NCBI GenBank assembly: GCA_902373525.1
Contig: CABKMN010000015.1
Location: forward strand, 1 to 46,877
Source of the DNA: an uncultured Bilophila sp.
GTDB taxonomy: Bacteria; Desulfobacterota; Desulfovibrionia; Desulfovibrionales; Desulfovibrionaceae
DNA length: 46,877 bases
Direction: 5' to 3'
Shown here: in pieces, positions 17,056-25,256 of the stretch
Layout of the letters: every line of letters begins with the position of its first letter
How positions within the stretch are numbered: position 1 is the first letter of the stretch
Made by a program: the position numbers and the translations under genes
The notes under the pieces: model-generated
The model's input: only the letters and a program-made list of their open reading frames with translations
Told to the model about the DNA's origin: nothing
Database searches by the model: none

Positions 17056-17574
17056 ATGGACGCCATCCGGTTGCACGCCGACGGGACGCTCTCGTCCGAA
17101 GCCCGTTTCGCGGGACTCCTGCGGATGGGGCTGGAACTCGACGAGGACGTGACGCTGCGTTCGTTCTTCAGGCTGCTGCGGCTTCATCCGCTGGCGCAGG
17201 AACTGGTCCCCGGCCTCGGCGAAGCGCTCGCCGAAGCCGAAGCCTGCCCCGCCACCGGCTGCCGCTATCCCGGTCTGGAAGCCCTGCGCCTCGGCAAGCG
17301 CGTGGAGCTGACCGGGTTCCCCGGAGCGCCGCGCGTGGACGTCTACCTCGCCGTGGAGGCCGTCGGCGACGACCTGCCGGAATTGCGTTTTTTCCGCCTT
17401 CGGGACATGCTGGACACACCCCTGCGAACGGGGCGTGCCCGGCATGTCCTGCTTGGCGAAGCCGCGGCCACGCTGGACGCGGAAACCTCCTTCACCCTGT
17501 TTGAACTGTTGGAGGGTCTGGGCTGGGAACTGGGTTTCCAGGGCGGCTCACTCACCTGTAATCTCAAGGAGTAA
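17056..17574 (+). CDS. Tmc-locus protein of unknown function
   Basis: 172 residues, no signal peptide or membrane segment. Not recognised as any named family. It is leucine-rich and acidic, and probably mixed alpha/beta, with a GFPGAPRVDVYLAVEA segment in the middle that looks like a beta hairpin. It starts 9 bp after tmcA and ends 4 bp before the stress-protein start, so it is cotranscribed and probably coupled. A gene at this place also occurs, as I recall, in the D. vulgaris tmc locus, which suggests a conserved accessory or assembly role. Function unknown. Confidence 0.75.
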   Translation: MDAIRLHADGTLSSEARFAGLLRMGLELDEDVTLRSFFRLLRLHPLAQELVPGLGEALAEAEACPATGCRYPGLEALRLGKRVELTGFPGAPRVDVYLAVEAVGDDLPELRFFRLRDMLDTPLRTGRARHVLLGEAAATLDAETSFTLFELLEGLGWELGFQGGSLTCNLKE

Positions 17575-17578
17575 CGTG

Positions 17579-18496
17579 ATGTTGTTCAAGAACATCCTGT
17601 TTGCGAGTTCGGGAACGGCCGGCAGCGACAACGCCGCCAAGCTCGCCTTTGGCCTGGCGGAAAAGCAGGAGGCGGACCTCACCCTCTACCACTGCTACGG
17701 CGTTCCCTCCCGCGGTTTCGCCACCAACGTCACCGACACCCGCAGCGGCAATCTGGAACAGCCCGACGCCGAGTATGAGGAAATGGTACGCGAAGAACTG
17801 AACACGGCCTACGCCTATCAGATCGAAGCCTGTACCCGTCCCTTCCGCATGGAACTGAGCGTCGGCGTCCCCTCCACCGAAATTTTGCGCTACGCCCGCA
17901 AGGTCGGGCCCGACCTCATCGTCATGGGCGCGAGCAGCGTGGCCAGCGATCCCAACGCCGCCCGCCTGCGCTCCATCGTGGGCAACACCGTGCGCGCCGT
18001 GGCGAGGAAGTCGCCCTGCCCGGTGCTCATCGTCAACCGACCCTGCACGACCTGCTGGCATCTGTTCTCGAACATCGTCTTCTGCACCGACTTCAGCGAA
18101 GCCGCCAACCACGCCTTCCGCTTCGCCCTCAGAACGGCCCGCGAACTCGGCGCACGGCTCTACATCACCCACGCCGTGGACATCAGCTCCATTCAGGGCC
18201 TGAGCATGGACCAGTCCGAAATCGAACGCCACACCGCCTTGATGCGCGACAAAATCGAAAAGCTGTACGTCTCCCAGCTCGACGGCTTCCAGAACGCCGA
18301 AGTCATCGTGCGCGAAGGCACGCCTTACGTCGAAATCCTCAAGATCGCCCGCGAGAATCAGGCCGACCTCATCGTCATGGCCCACCACTCCGCCGATCTT
18401 CCCAACGACGAGGCGGATATCGGCTCCACGGTGGAACAGGTCGTGCTGCGCTCGGCCTGCCCCGTCGCCAGCGTGACCCGTCCCGAGGCCGAGTAG
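17579..18496 (+). CDS. Tandem universal stress protein (two Usp domains)
   Basis: 305 residues, two UspA domains. Domain 1 (about 1-150) ends in the ATP-binding pattern MGASSVAS-x-D, then IVGNTVR and SPCPVLIV. Domain 2 (about 158-303) ends MAHHSAD, then IGSTVEQVVLRSACPVASV. Domain 1 fits the G-x2-G-x9-G-S/T nucleotide signature only loosely, as GASS-x-IVGNT; domain 2 is poorer. The ATG at 17579 has AAGGAG 7 bp upstream and overlaps the first in-frame GTG region. Cytoplasmic; such proteins bind ATP and modulate survival under energy or redox stress. Its place between tmc and the receiver genes suggests a link to respiratory state. Confidence 0.9.
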   Translation: MLFKNILFASSGTAGSDNAAKLAFGLAEKQEADLTLYHCYGVPSRGFATNVTDTRSGNLEQPDAEYEEMVREELNTAYAYQIEACTRPFRMELSVGVPSTEILRYARKVGPDLIVMGASSVASDPNAARLRSIVGNTVRAVARKSPCPVLIVNRPCTTCWHLFSNIVFCTDFSEAANHAFRFALRTARELGARLYITHAVDISSIQGLSMDQSEIERHTALMRDKIEKLYVSQLDGFQNAEVIVREGTPYVEILKIARENQADLIVMAHHSADLPNDEADIGSTVEQVVLRSACPVASVTRPEAE

Positions 18497-18498
18497 CC

Positions 18499-18906
18499 GT
18501 GGACGGGCGTCGCGTTCTCGTCGTTGATGACGAGGTCCATTTCCGGTACTTTCTCAAGGTACTCCTGGAGAAGGCCGGGTATGCCGTAAAGACGGCCCGC
18601 AACGGGATCGAGGCGCTTGAGGTGCTGCGGTCGTGGCGGCCGGACGCCATCACGCTGGACGTCATGATGCCCGAACAGAGCGGCCTCACCTTTTACGGCG
18701 CCGTCTGCGGCGACGACGACTGGAAGGCCATCCCCGTGGTCATGCTGTCCGCCGTGCCGGTGCCCGTCAGGGAACACGCCCTCGCCACGCTCGCCCTTAC
18801 GCGGGGGCCGATCCCCGCTCCGGCGGCCTGCCTCGAAAAACCGTGTACGCCGGAAGCGCTGCTCGACGCCGTCAACCGGCTTTTTTCCGAATCCCCTACC
18901 GCCTGA
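18499..18906 (+). CDS. Single-domain response regulator (receiver only), first
   Basis: 135 residues from a GTG start 2 bp after the stress-protein stop. A CheY-like receiver with the acidic pair in VVDDE, the phospho-acceptor aspartate in LDVMMPE, the conserved serine in VMLSA and the lysine in LEKP. There is no output domain, so it acts by protein-protein contact or as a relay in a phosphotransfer chain. An insert of about ten residues (VPVPVREHALATL) between beta4 and alpha4 departs from the usual receiver. It is followed after 21 bp by a second receiver-only protein. Confidence 0.88.
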   Translation: MDGRRVLVVDDEVHFRYFLKVLLEKAGYAVKTARNGIEALEVLRSWRPDAITLDVMMPEQSGLTFYGAVCGDDDWKAIPVVMLSAVPVPVREHALATLALTRGPIPAPAACLEKPCTPEALLDAVNRLFSESPTA

Positions 18907-18927
18907 TCCGCACGCAAGGAGAGTCCC

Positions 18928-19317
18928 ATGCCCAAGAAGATTCTGACCATCGACGACGACCCGTATATCGTCAAGTACATCACCGAAGTCCTGTCCGACA
19001 ACGGCTATGCGACCTGTTCCGCGTCCAGCGTCGAAGAGGCCCTCTCCGTCCTCGAAGCCGAAAAGCCCGACCTCGTGACGCTGGACATGGAAATGCCCGA
19101 CGAATGGGGCCCCCGCTTCTATCGCAAGATGACCATGAACCCCGAATTCAGGGACACCCCCGTCATCGTGATCAGCGGCCTCCAGGGCATCCACCTCGCC
19201 ATCCGCAACGCGGTGGCCACCCTCCAGAAGCCCTTCGATCCCGAGGAACTGCTTTCCATCGTCAACCGGGTACTGGAGTCCAAGGACGCCACCCGTCAGG
19301 CTATGGACGGCGAATAA
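18928..19317 (+). CDS. Single-domain response regulator (receiver only), second
   Basis: 129 residues. Receiver domain with TIDDDPYIV, phospho-aspartate in LDMEMPDE, serine in VISG and lysine in LQKP. No output domain. The insertion EWGPRFY after the phosphorylation loop matches the unusual TFYGAV position in its neighbour, so the pair may have arisen by duplication. A clear AGGAGAG lies 4 bp upstream of the ATG. The partner kinase is probably the membrane histidine kinase that follows. Confidence 0.9.
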   Translation: MPKKILTIDDDPYIVKYITEVLSDNGYATCSASSVEEALSVLEAEKPDLVTLDMEMPDEWGPRFYRKMTMNPEFRDTPVIVISGLQGIHLAIRNAVATLQKPFDPEELLSIVNRVLESKDATRQAMDGE

Positions 19318-19329
19318 GCCTTTTGCTTT

Positions 19330-19354
19330 CCGGCGGTTCCCCGCGAACCGCCGG
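19330..19354 (+). promoter_or_regulatory. Hairpin between receiver and kinase genes
   Basis: CCGGCGGTTC (19330-19339) pairs perfectly with GAACCGCCGG (19345-19354). There is no T-run. It lies between the receiver stop (19317) and the kinase ATG (19374) and could lower kinase expression relative to the receivers. Confidence 0.45.
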
Positions 19355-19373
19355 AACCGCCGGGGGGACGACG

Positions 19374-21230
19374 ATGCGAAGCCGATTCGGAGCCTACCGC
19401 CTCATGGTGAAGACCATCACCATGACGGCGCTGCTGTTTCTTGCCGGGGTGGGAGCGGTACTCTGGCTGATGCCCTTCGAATGGCTGTGGATCATCCTAC
19501 CCTCCGTCACGCTGTTTCTGTGCGCCGTCTCCGTGGGCCTCTACTGGTATGAGGTGCGCCTGCCCATCAGCCGCATGATCGCCAGCATGCAGGCCATGCG
19601 CGAAGGACAGGCCGTCACCCTCGACGACGCCCGCCGCGACGACGAGTTCGGTCAGCTCGCGCACGCCATCGTCGAATTCAGCATCCGCAACCAGCACCAG
19701 CTCGAAGAAATGCGCCGCCGCAAGGACGACTTCCAGCGGCTGTTCGACATGGTGCCCTGCGGCATCTCCGTACAGGACCGCGACTATCACCTGCTCCGCT
19801 GGAACCACAGCTTCGCCATGCGCTACGCCCCGAAGCCGGGGCAAACCTGCTACGAAGTCTACAAGAACCGCACCTCGCCCTGTCCCGAATGCTCCGTCGT
19901 CCGCACATGGGACGAAGGCATCGTCCAGTGCAATCAGGAAAGCCGGGTCAACGCCGACGGCACGCGCGACTACTGGTTCGTCCAGACCGTCCCCCTCTTC
20001 GACCGCGACGGCAACGTCTCCTCGGTCATGGAAATGAGCATCGACATGACGCTCATCCATACCCTCCAGCACCAGCTGCAAGCCTCCGAGCGGACCCACA
20101 AGGCCATCTTCGACAGCATCCCCAACGCCGTCCTCCTGCTCGACGCCGCCGAGCTGACCATCACCGACTGCAACCCCACCTCCGTCAAAATGTACGGTCG
20201 CCCGCGCGAGGAACTGATCGGCCGCAACATCCTCGACCTGTTCCTGCCCGAGGAACGCGAGCAGTACGCCTCGCAGCTCCGCGCCTTCACCGTCTTTTCC
20301 GGCGTGACCAACATCCGGGCCGACGGCACGCCCCTGCGCGTGGACATTCGATCCGCCCCGGCGCGGATCGAGGACCGCCCGGTCCGCATCCTGTGCGCCA
20401 CGGACGTCACCGAACGCATCGAGATGGAGCAGAAGTTCATTCAGGCGGGCAAGATGGCGACCCTCGGGGAAATGGCCACCGGCGTGGCCCACGAACTGAA
20501 TCAGCCGCTCACCGTCATCAAGGGCGCGGCCAGCTACTTCCTGCGCAAAATCCGCCGCAACGAGCCCATCGCCCCGGAAACGCTCTCCGAGCTGTCCACG
20601 GAGATCAACGGGCAGGTGGACCGCGCCAGCGACATCATCAACCACATGCGAGCCTTCGGGCGCAAGGCCGACCTCACCCTCCTCGACACGGACGTCAACG
20701 CCGTGGTCGCACGAGCCTGCGATCTGTTCGGCCGCCAGCTCGTGGTGCACGGCATCACGCTGGAAACCGCGCTTGCGCCGGAGCTGCCCTCCGTGCTCGC
20801 CATCCCCAACCGGCTCGAACAGGTCATCGTCAACCTCGTGCTCAACGCCCGCGACGCCGTGGAGGAACGCGCCAAGACCGACCCCGACCGGCCCGCCGTC
20901 ATCGGCGTCAGCACCGGAACGGAAGGCAACACCGTGCTTCTGTCCGTCTGGGATTCCGGCATCGGCATCCCCGCCCATCTGCTGAACAAGATTTTCGAAC
21001 CCTTCTTCACCACCAAGCCCGTCGGAAAGGGCACCGGGCTCGGCCTTTCCATCATCTACGGGCTGATCAAGGACTTCGGCGGCACCATCACCGCCCGGAA
21101 CCGCGACGAAGGCGGCGCGGCCTTTGAAATCCGGCTCCCGGTCACCCGGCGCGGCGAAAGCCCGTCCCCGGACCAGCAGAGCCCCGCCCCTCAAGCGCCC
21201 GCCGCACCGGCGGCCCAGCAACAAGGATGA
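19374..21230 (+). CDS. Membrane histidine kinase with HAMP and two PAS domains
   Basis: 618 residues from the ATG at 19374 (GGGGGGA about 6 bp upstream). Two membrane helices (about 14-34, 38-58) with almost no periplasmic loop, then a HAMP-like linker (about 60-110). The first PAS domain has TCYEVYK, then PCPEC (C169, C172), a cysteine set that may bind a metal or respond to redox state. A second PAS (about 235-340) follows. The HisKA H-box is GVAHELNQPL (His near 372). The ATPase domain is complete: NLVLNARDAVEE, DSGIGIP, EPFFTTKPVGKGTGLGLS. The tail is rich in proline and alanine. With so little outside the membrane it must sense a cytoplasmic or membrane signal, plausibly quinone or electron-transfer state. 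The next gene starts 3 bp after its stop. Confidence 0.92.
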   Translation: MRSRFGAYRLMVKTITMTALLFLAGVGAVLWLMPFEWLWIILPSVTLFLCAVSVGLYWYEVRLPISRMIASMQAMREGQAVTLDDARRDDEFGQLAHAIVEFSIRNQHQLEEMRRRKDDFQRLFDMVPCGISVQDRDYHLLRWNHSFAMRYAPKPGQTCYEVYKNRTSPCPECSVVRTWDEGIVQCNQESRVNADGTRDYWFVQTVPLFDRDGNVSSVMEMSIDMTLIHTLQHQLQASERTHKAIFDSIPNAVLLLDAAELTITDCNPTSVKMYGRPREELIGRNILDLFLPEEREQYASQLRAFTVFSGVTNIRADGTPLRVDIRSAPARIEDRPVRILCATDVTERIEMEQKFIQAGKMATLGEMATGVAHELNQPLTVIKGAASYFLRKIRRNEPIAPETLSELSTEINGQVDRASDIINHMRAFGRKADLTLLDTDVNAVVARACDLFGRQLVVHGITLETALAPELPSVLAIPNRLEQVIVNLVLNARDAVEERAKTDPDRPAVIGVSTGTEGNTVLLSVWDSGIGIPAHLLNKIFEPFFTTKPVGKGTGLGLSIIYGLIKDFGGTITARNRDEGGAAFEIRLPVTRRGESPSPDQQSPAPQAPAAPAAQQQG

Positions 21231-21233
21231 TTC

Positions 21234-22394
21234 ATGGAGACTCCCGTTCGCGTTTTGCTCGTCGATGACGAACCCGGCATCCGCCGCGTCCTCGGCGCGC
21301 TGATCAAGGATTTCGGCTACGACGTGCTGGCCGTGGAAAGCGCCCGCGAGGCGCTGGACGCCTTCACCGACAATCCCTTCCCGCTCGTGGTCACGGACAT
21401 CCGCATGCCCGGCATGGACGGGCTGGCCCTGCTCGAACGGGTGCGCAGCCGGAACGCGGACACGCAGGTGATCATGATCACCGGGCACGGCGACATGGAC
21501 ATCGCCGTCGAATGTCTGCGCCTCGGCGCCGCCGACTTCATCACCAAGCCCGTCAACGACGACATGCTGGAGCACGCCCTGAACCGGGCCGCCGAGCAGC
21601 ACTCCCTGCGCGAACAGCTCCGCCAGCATACCGAACACCTCGAAGAACTCGTCGCCGCCCGGACGCGGGAGCTGCTCGAAGCCCACCGGGTCGCCGTCGT
21701 GGGCGAAACCGTGGCCTGTATGGCCCACACCATCAAGAACCTCGCCGCCGCGCTGGAAGGCAGCCTGTTCGTGCTGAAACAGGGCATGGAGTCCGGCAAC
21801 GGCGAGTACCTCGAAGACGGCTGGGCCATGCTGGAGGAAGACATTTCCCGCGTTCGGGACAAGCTGCTCAACCTGCTGCATATCGGACAGGATGCGGAGT
21901 TGCGCGAATGCGACGTGGACCCGACCCTTCCCGTCCGCAATGTGGTGAAGCGTCTGGAGGGACGGGCCGCCAGTCTCGGCGTCCGGCTGCATTTTCAGGA
22001 CAATCCCGCACAGGATACCAGCCCCGTTCCTCTGGACGCCGAACGCCTCGAAAGCTGTCTGCTCAACCTCGCGGGCAACGCGCTGGAAGCCTTCCCCGCG
22101 CCGAGCCTGCGCGCCCGTCCGGCAGAGGTCCGCATCGAGTGCGTCCGCACGCCCGACGCCCTCACCTACAACGTGCGCGACAACGGCACGGGCCTGAGCG
22201 CCGAGGCCGCCGAACGCCTCCGGGACGGTTTGTTTACGACCAAAAAAGATGGTACAGGATTCGGGCTGCTCGGAACGCGCAAGGCGCTCCTCGAAATGGG
22301 CGGCCAGCTGCTGTGGGAAAACCTTCCCGACAGCGGGGCCCTGTTCCGCATCGTCCTGCCGCTGCGGAAGGACACCGCCCCGGCGGCACGCTGA
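21234..22394 (+). CDS. Receiver-histidine kinase fusion, soluble
   Basis: 386 residues. An N-terminal receiver (about 1-122: LLVDDEPG, VVTDIRMPGMDG, ITGHGD, TKP) with a MPG motif typical of NtrC-like receivers. A coiled coil (about 130-155) follows, then an H-box MAHTIKN (His near 165) and an ATPase domain with NLAGNALEAF, DNGTG and GTGFGLLGTRKAL. There is no DNA-binding part. It may be phosphorylated by the upstream kinase and pass the signal on, or change kinase activity upon receiver phosphorylation. It starts 3 bp after the membrane kinase gene and uses AAGGA within that gene's end. Confidence 0.9.
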   Translation: METPVRVLLVDDEPGIRRVLGALIKDFGYDVLAVESAREALDAFTDNPFPLVVTDIRMPGMDGLALLERVRSRNADTQVIMITGHGDMDIAVECLRLGAADFITKPVNDDMLEHALNRAAEQHSLREQLRQHTEHLEELVAARTRELLEAHRVAVVGETVACMAHTIKNLAAALEGSLFVLKQGMESGNGEYLEDGWAMLEEDISRVRDKLLNLLHIGQDAELRECDVDPTLPVRNVVKRLEGRAASLGVRLHFQDNPAQDTSPVPLDAERLESCLLNLAGNALEAFPAPSLRARPAEVRIECVRTPDALTYNVRDNGTGLSAEAAERLRDGLFTTKKDGTGFGLLGTRKALLEMGGQLLWENLPDSGALFRIVLPLRKDTAPAAR

Positions 22395-22423
22395 ACGCAA
22401 CCTCCATCCCGTAGGAAGGACGC

Positions 22424-24337
22424 ATGAAAGAAACCATTCTCCTCGTTGACGACGAACAGGGCATCCGTACCGTCATGGGGCTTTCGCTCCGCGACGCCGG
22501 ATACAACGTCCTCACGGTGGCGTCGGCGGAAGAGGCGTTGCAGCTGTTCGCGGAACGGCCCATCCCCATCGTGATCACCGACATCAGGATGCCCGGCATG
22601 TCCGGGCTCGACCTGCTGAAACACATCAAAATCCTCGCCCCGGACACGGAAGTCATTCTGATCTCCGGGCACGCGGACCTTGAAATGGCGATTCAGGGCC
22701 TCAAGCTCGAAGCCTCGGACTTCATCACCAAGCCCATCGACGACGAACTGCTGCACGTGTCCCTCAAGCGCGCCCTCGAACGTATCTCCATGCGCAACAA
22801 GCTCAAGGAATACACCTCGAACCTCGAAAAGATGATCAACGAGAAGTCCGCGCAGCTCGTGGAGGCCGAACGCCAGCTCGCCGCCCGGCAGGTGGTGGAC
22901 GGCTTCGCCTTCGGGATGCATTCGCTCGGCTCCTCCATGACCGGCGAGCAGCAGGCGTTCAACGAACTGCCCTGCTTCATCGCCATGCACGACCGGTTCA
23001 TGGAAATCCTCGCCATCAACGACCTGTACCGCGAACGCCTCGGCAATCTCGTGGGGCATCCGAGCTGGGAACCCTACGTGCTGAACAGCAACGAGGCCAT
23101 GATCCCCGTGGAACGGGCCATCGTGGAAGGCCGCGGCGCGCGGACCGAACAAATCCTGCGCGACAGGAACGGCAAGGAAATTCCCGTGCTGGTGCATACC
23201 GCCCCCATCCTCAACAACGAAGGCGAAGTGGAACTCGTCCTCGAACTGAGCGTGGACGAGCAGGAAAGCCGCCGTCTCCGCGAGGAACTGCGCGTCACCC
23301 GCGAGCGGTTCCGCCAACTGTTCGAGGAAAGCCCCTGTTACGTCTCGGTGGTCAACCGCGATTTGCAGGTGCTCGAAGCGAACCGCGCCTTCCGCCACAC
23401 CTTCGGCATGCAGAGCGGCAAGCCCTGCCACGAACTGTTCGCCGGTTCCGCCACGATGTGCGACGAATGCCCGGTGCAGCGTTCCTTCCAGGACGGCAAG
23501 CCCTACCACACCGAAAAGGTGGTCATCGACCACGAAGGCCGCCCGGTCAACGTGCTCGTCTGGACCGCCCCCCTGCGCGACACCTCGGGCAACATCACCG
23601 AATGCATCGAGATGGCGACGGACATCACGGAACTGCGCCAGTTGCAGGACCGTCTGGCCTCGCTCGGTCTGCTCATGGGCTCCACGGCCCACGGCATCAA
23701 GGGCATGCTCACCGCGCTGGACGGCAGCGTCTACCGCCTCGGTTCCGGCATCGACAAGGGCGACGAGGTCCGGACCCGCGATTCCCTCAAGGACATGCGC
23801 CAGCTTGTGGGCAGGCTCCGCAAGATGGTGCTCGACATCCTGTATTTCGCCAAGGAACGCAAACTCGACTGGAACATTCTGGTCGCGGAGGAGTTCATGC
23901 GTTCCGTGGTTTCCACCGTTTCGGACAAGGCCGCCGAAGCGGGCGTCTCCATGACGCTGGAGGTGGACGGCGATCCCGGCACCTTCGAAGCCGACGGCAC
24001 GGCCCTCAGCCCCGCGCTGGTCAACCTCCTCGAAAACGCCGTGGACGCCTGCCGCGCCGACGGCTCCAAGAAGGAGCACCACGTCCGCGTGACCGTGGCC
24101 GGACACCCCGACGCCGTGGAATTCCGCATCGAGGACAACGGCATCGGCATGACCGAGGAAACCCGCGCCAAGCTGTTCACGCTGTTCTTCTCTTCCAAGG
24201 GGAAGGGCGGCACGGGCATCGGCCTGTACGTCGCCCGTCAGGTCGTCATGCAGCACGGCGGCAGGATCGAAGTGGCCTCGACCAAGGGCGAAGGCAGCGC
24301 CTTCACCGTCATGATGCCGCGCATCCTGGCGAAGTAG
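22424..24337 (+). CDS. Receiver-PAS-PAS-histidine kinase, soluble
   Basis: 637 residues. A receiver (about 1-120: LLVDDEQG, TDIRMPGMSG, ISGHAD, TKP), a coiled coil (about 125-155), a PAS (about 180-285), and a second PAS with KPCHELF, then MCDECPVQ (C346, C349), closely like the cysteine PAS of the membrane kinase. The H-box is STAHGIKG (His near 422). The ATPase domain has NLLENAVDAC, DNGIGM and GKGGTGIGLYVARQ. No membrane or DNA-binding part. The receiver resembles that of the previous gene, suggesting duplication followed by gain or loss of PAS domains. Last regulatory gene before cytochrome c3. Confidence 0.92.
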   Translation: MKETILLVDDEQGIRTVMGLSLRDAGYNVLTVASAEEALQLFAERPIPIVITDIRMPGMSGLDLLKHIKILAPDTEVILISGHADLEMAIQGLKLEASDFITKPIDDELLHVSLKRALERISMRNKLKEYTSNLEKMINEKSAQLVEAERQLAARQVVDGFAFGMHSLGSSMTGEQQAFNELPCFIAMHDRFMEILAINDLYRERLGNLVGHPSWEPYVLNSNEAMIPVERAIVEGRGARTEQILRDRNGKEIPVLVHTAPILNNEGEVELVLELSVDEQESRRLREELRVTRERFRQLFEESPCYVSVVNRDLQVLEANRAFRHTFGMQSGKPCHELFAGSATMCDECPVQRSFQDGKPYHTEKVVIDHEGRPVNVLVWTAPLRDTSGNITECIEMATDITELRQLQDRLASLGLLMGSTAHGIKGMLTALDGSVYRLGSGIDKGDEVRTRDSLKDMRQLVGRLRKMVLDILYFAKERKLDWNILVAEEFMRSVVSTVSDKAAEAGVSMTLEVDGDPGTFEADGTALSPALVNLLENAVDACRADGSKKEHHVRVTVAGHPDAVEFRIEDNGIGMTEETRAKLFTLFFSSKGKGGTGIGLYVARQVVMQHGGRIEVASTKGEGSAFTVMMPRILAK

Positions 24338-24390
24338 CACAACAAACCCTGGCTTGTCGCCGGTTTGCATACAATCCATTGGAGGATATC

Positions 24391-24798
24391 GTGAACAGAC
24401 TCATTCTCTGCGCGCTGGCCGTCGCCGGCCTGTGTCTCCCCGCTCTGGCCGCCGATCCCACCCCGGAACAGAAGGCCCTCATCGAAAAGCCCATGACCAT
24501 GAACAACACGGGCAACGAAAAGAAGCAGGTGATCTTCAACCACAGCGCCCATGCCAAGACCGACTGCGCCTTCTGCCATCACAAGGATGTGGACGGCAAC
24601 ATCTACGTCGGCTGCGCCGCCAAGGGCTGCCACGACAACTTCGACAAGAAGGACAAGAGCGAGCACAGCTACTACCAGATGGCTCACAACAAGAAGGTCG
24701 AAAAGTCCTGTATGGGCTGTCACCAGAAGGCCGCCGCCGACAATCCCGAGCTGAAGGAAAAGTTCAAGGGCTGCAACCCCTGCCACCCGAAGAAGTAA
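24391..24798 (+). CDS. cycA: Type I tetraheme cytochrome c3
   Basis: 135 residues from a GTG start with GGAGG about 6 bp upstream. The signal peptide ends ALAA (about residue 22). The mature protein has VIFNHSAH, CAFCHH, then CAAKGCH (a CxxxxCH site), CMGCH and CNPCH: four hemes with bis-His ligands, the type I c3 pattern. Lysine-rich stretches near the fourth heme (KKVEKS, KEKFKG) provide the docking surface for hydrogenase, formate dehydrogenase and TmcA. This is the periplasmic hub carrier of Desulfovibrio. It is usually encoded apart from tmc, so finding it 53 bp behind the tmc signalling genes is notable. It could share their transcript or have its own promoter; none is obvious. Confidence 0.92.
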   Translation: MNRLILCALAVAGLCLPALAADPTPEQKALIEKPMTMNNTGNEKKQVIFNHSAHAKTDCAFCHHKDVDGNIYVGCAAKGCHDNFDKKDKSEHSYYQMAHNKKVEKSCMGCHQKAAADNPELKEKFKGCNPCHPKK

Positions 24799-24813
24799 CG
24801 AACGGCTGAAAAT

Positions 24814-24903
24814 CGGGGGAAAAGGGGGATGGAACCTCTTCTGGAGGAGGGTTCTCCCCCCCATCCTTCCCTTTTCCAAGACGTTCGGTTTATCGAATCC
24901 CTG
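24814..24903 (+). repeat. 3'-end hairpin repeat, copy 3, with conserved tail
   Basis: An imperfect polypurine/polypyrimidine hairpin around a TTCTGGA loop starts about 16 bp behind the cytochrome c3 stop. The tail (CCAAGACGTTCGG, then TTTATCGAATCCCTG) matches copies 1 and 2. It probably marks the end of the tmc-cytochrome c3 transcript. Confidence 0.7.
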
Positions 24904-25256
24904 TCCGCCGCTTTCCCGCTCCCTTGAGGCCGGGTAAGCGGCGGCGCGCGTTTTTCCGCCGACGCGGTTACGGCGTCATGGTTCCCGTTCGTCCTCCGCG
25001 GGCTTGAGGCCAAAAGAAAGAGGGACGTTCCGTGCAAGTCCCTCCGGGGTCGGAAAGGCCGCCGTCCGGTAAGGTCGGGAATGCGGCGTGTTCTGAAAGA
25101 AAGCCGAGAAGGCCGCCCCGAAGAGGACAAGGCGCGCCCGCAAGGCGGCTGTTCAGGCCTTGCGGGCACGCGCAGGAAACGTTTTTTGCCGCTTGTAGGG
25201 CCTTCCGACGGATCGGGTGCGGTGCCCTGCGAGGCATCGCCGCCGGTTCCTTCGTC
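24904..25256. other. Gene-free stretch between convergent operons
   Basis: No gene is recognised. A hairpin is formed by GCCCGCAAGG (25136-25145) and CCTTGCGGGC (25158-25167). On the plus strand a TTTTTT run follows only some 13 bp later, so it is a weak candidate terminator. On the minus strand it could close the fumarase transcript ending at 25257. Confidence 0.4.

Noticed and set aside
19497..24379. Long minus-strand open frames opposite the kinase genes
   Set aside because: Composition of antisense shadows; all three kinases on the plus strand have complete catalytic motifs.
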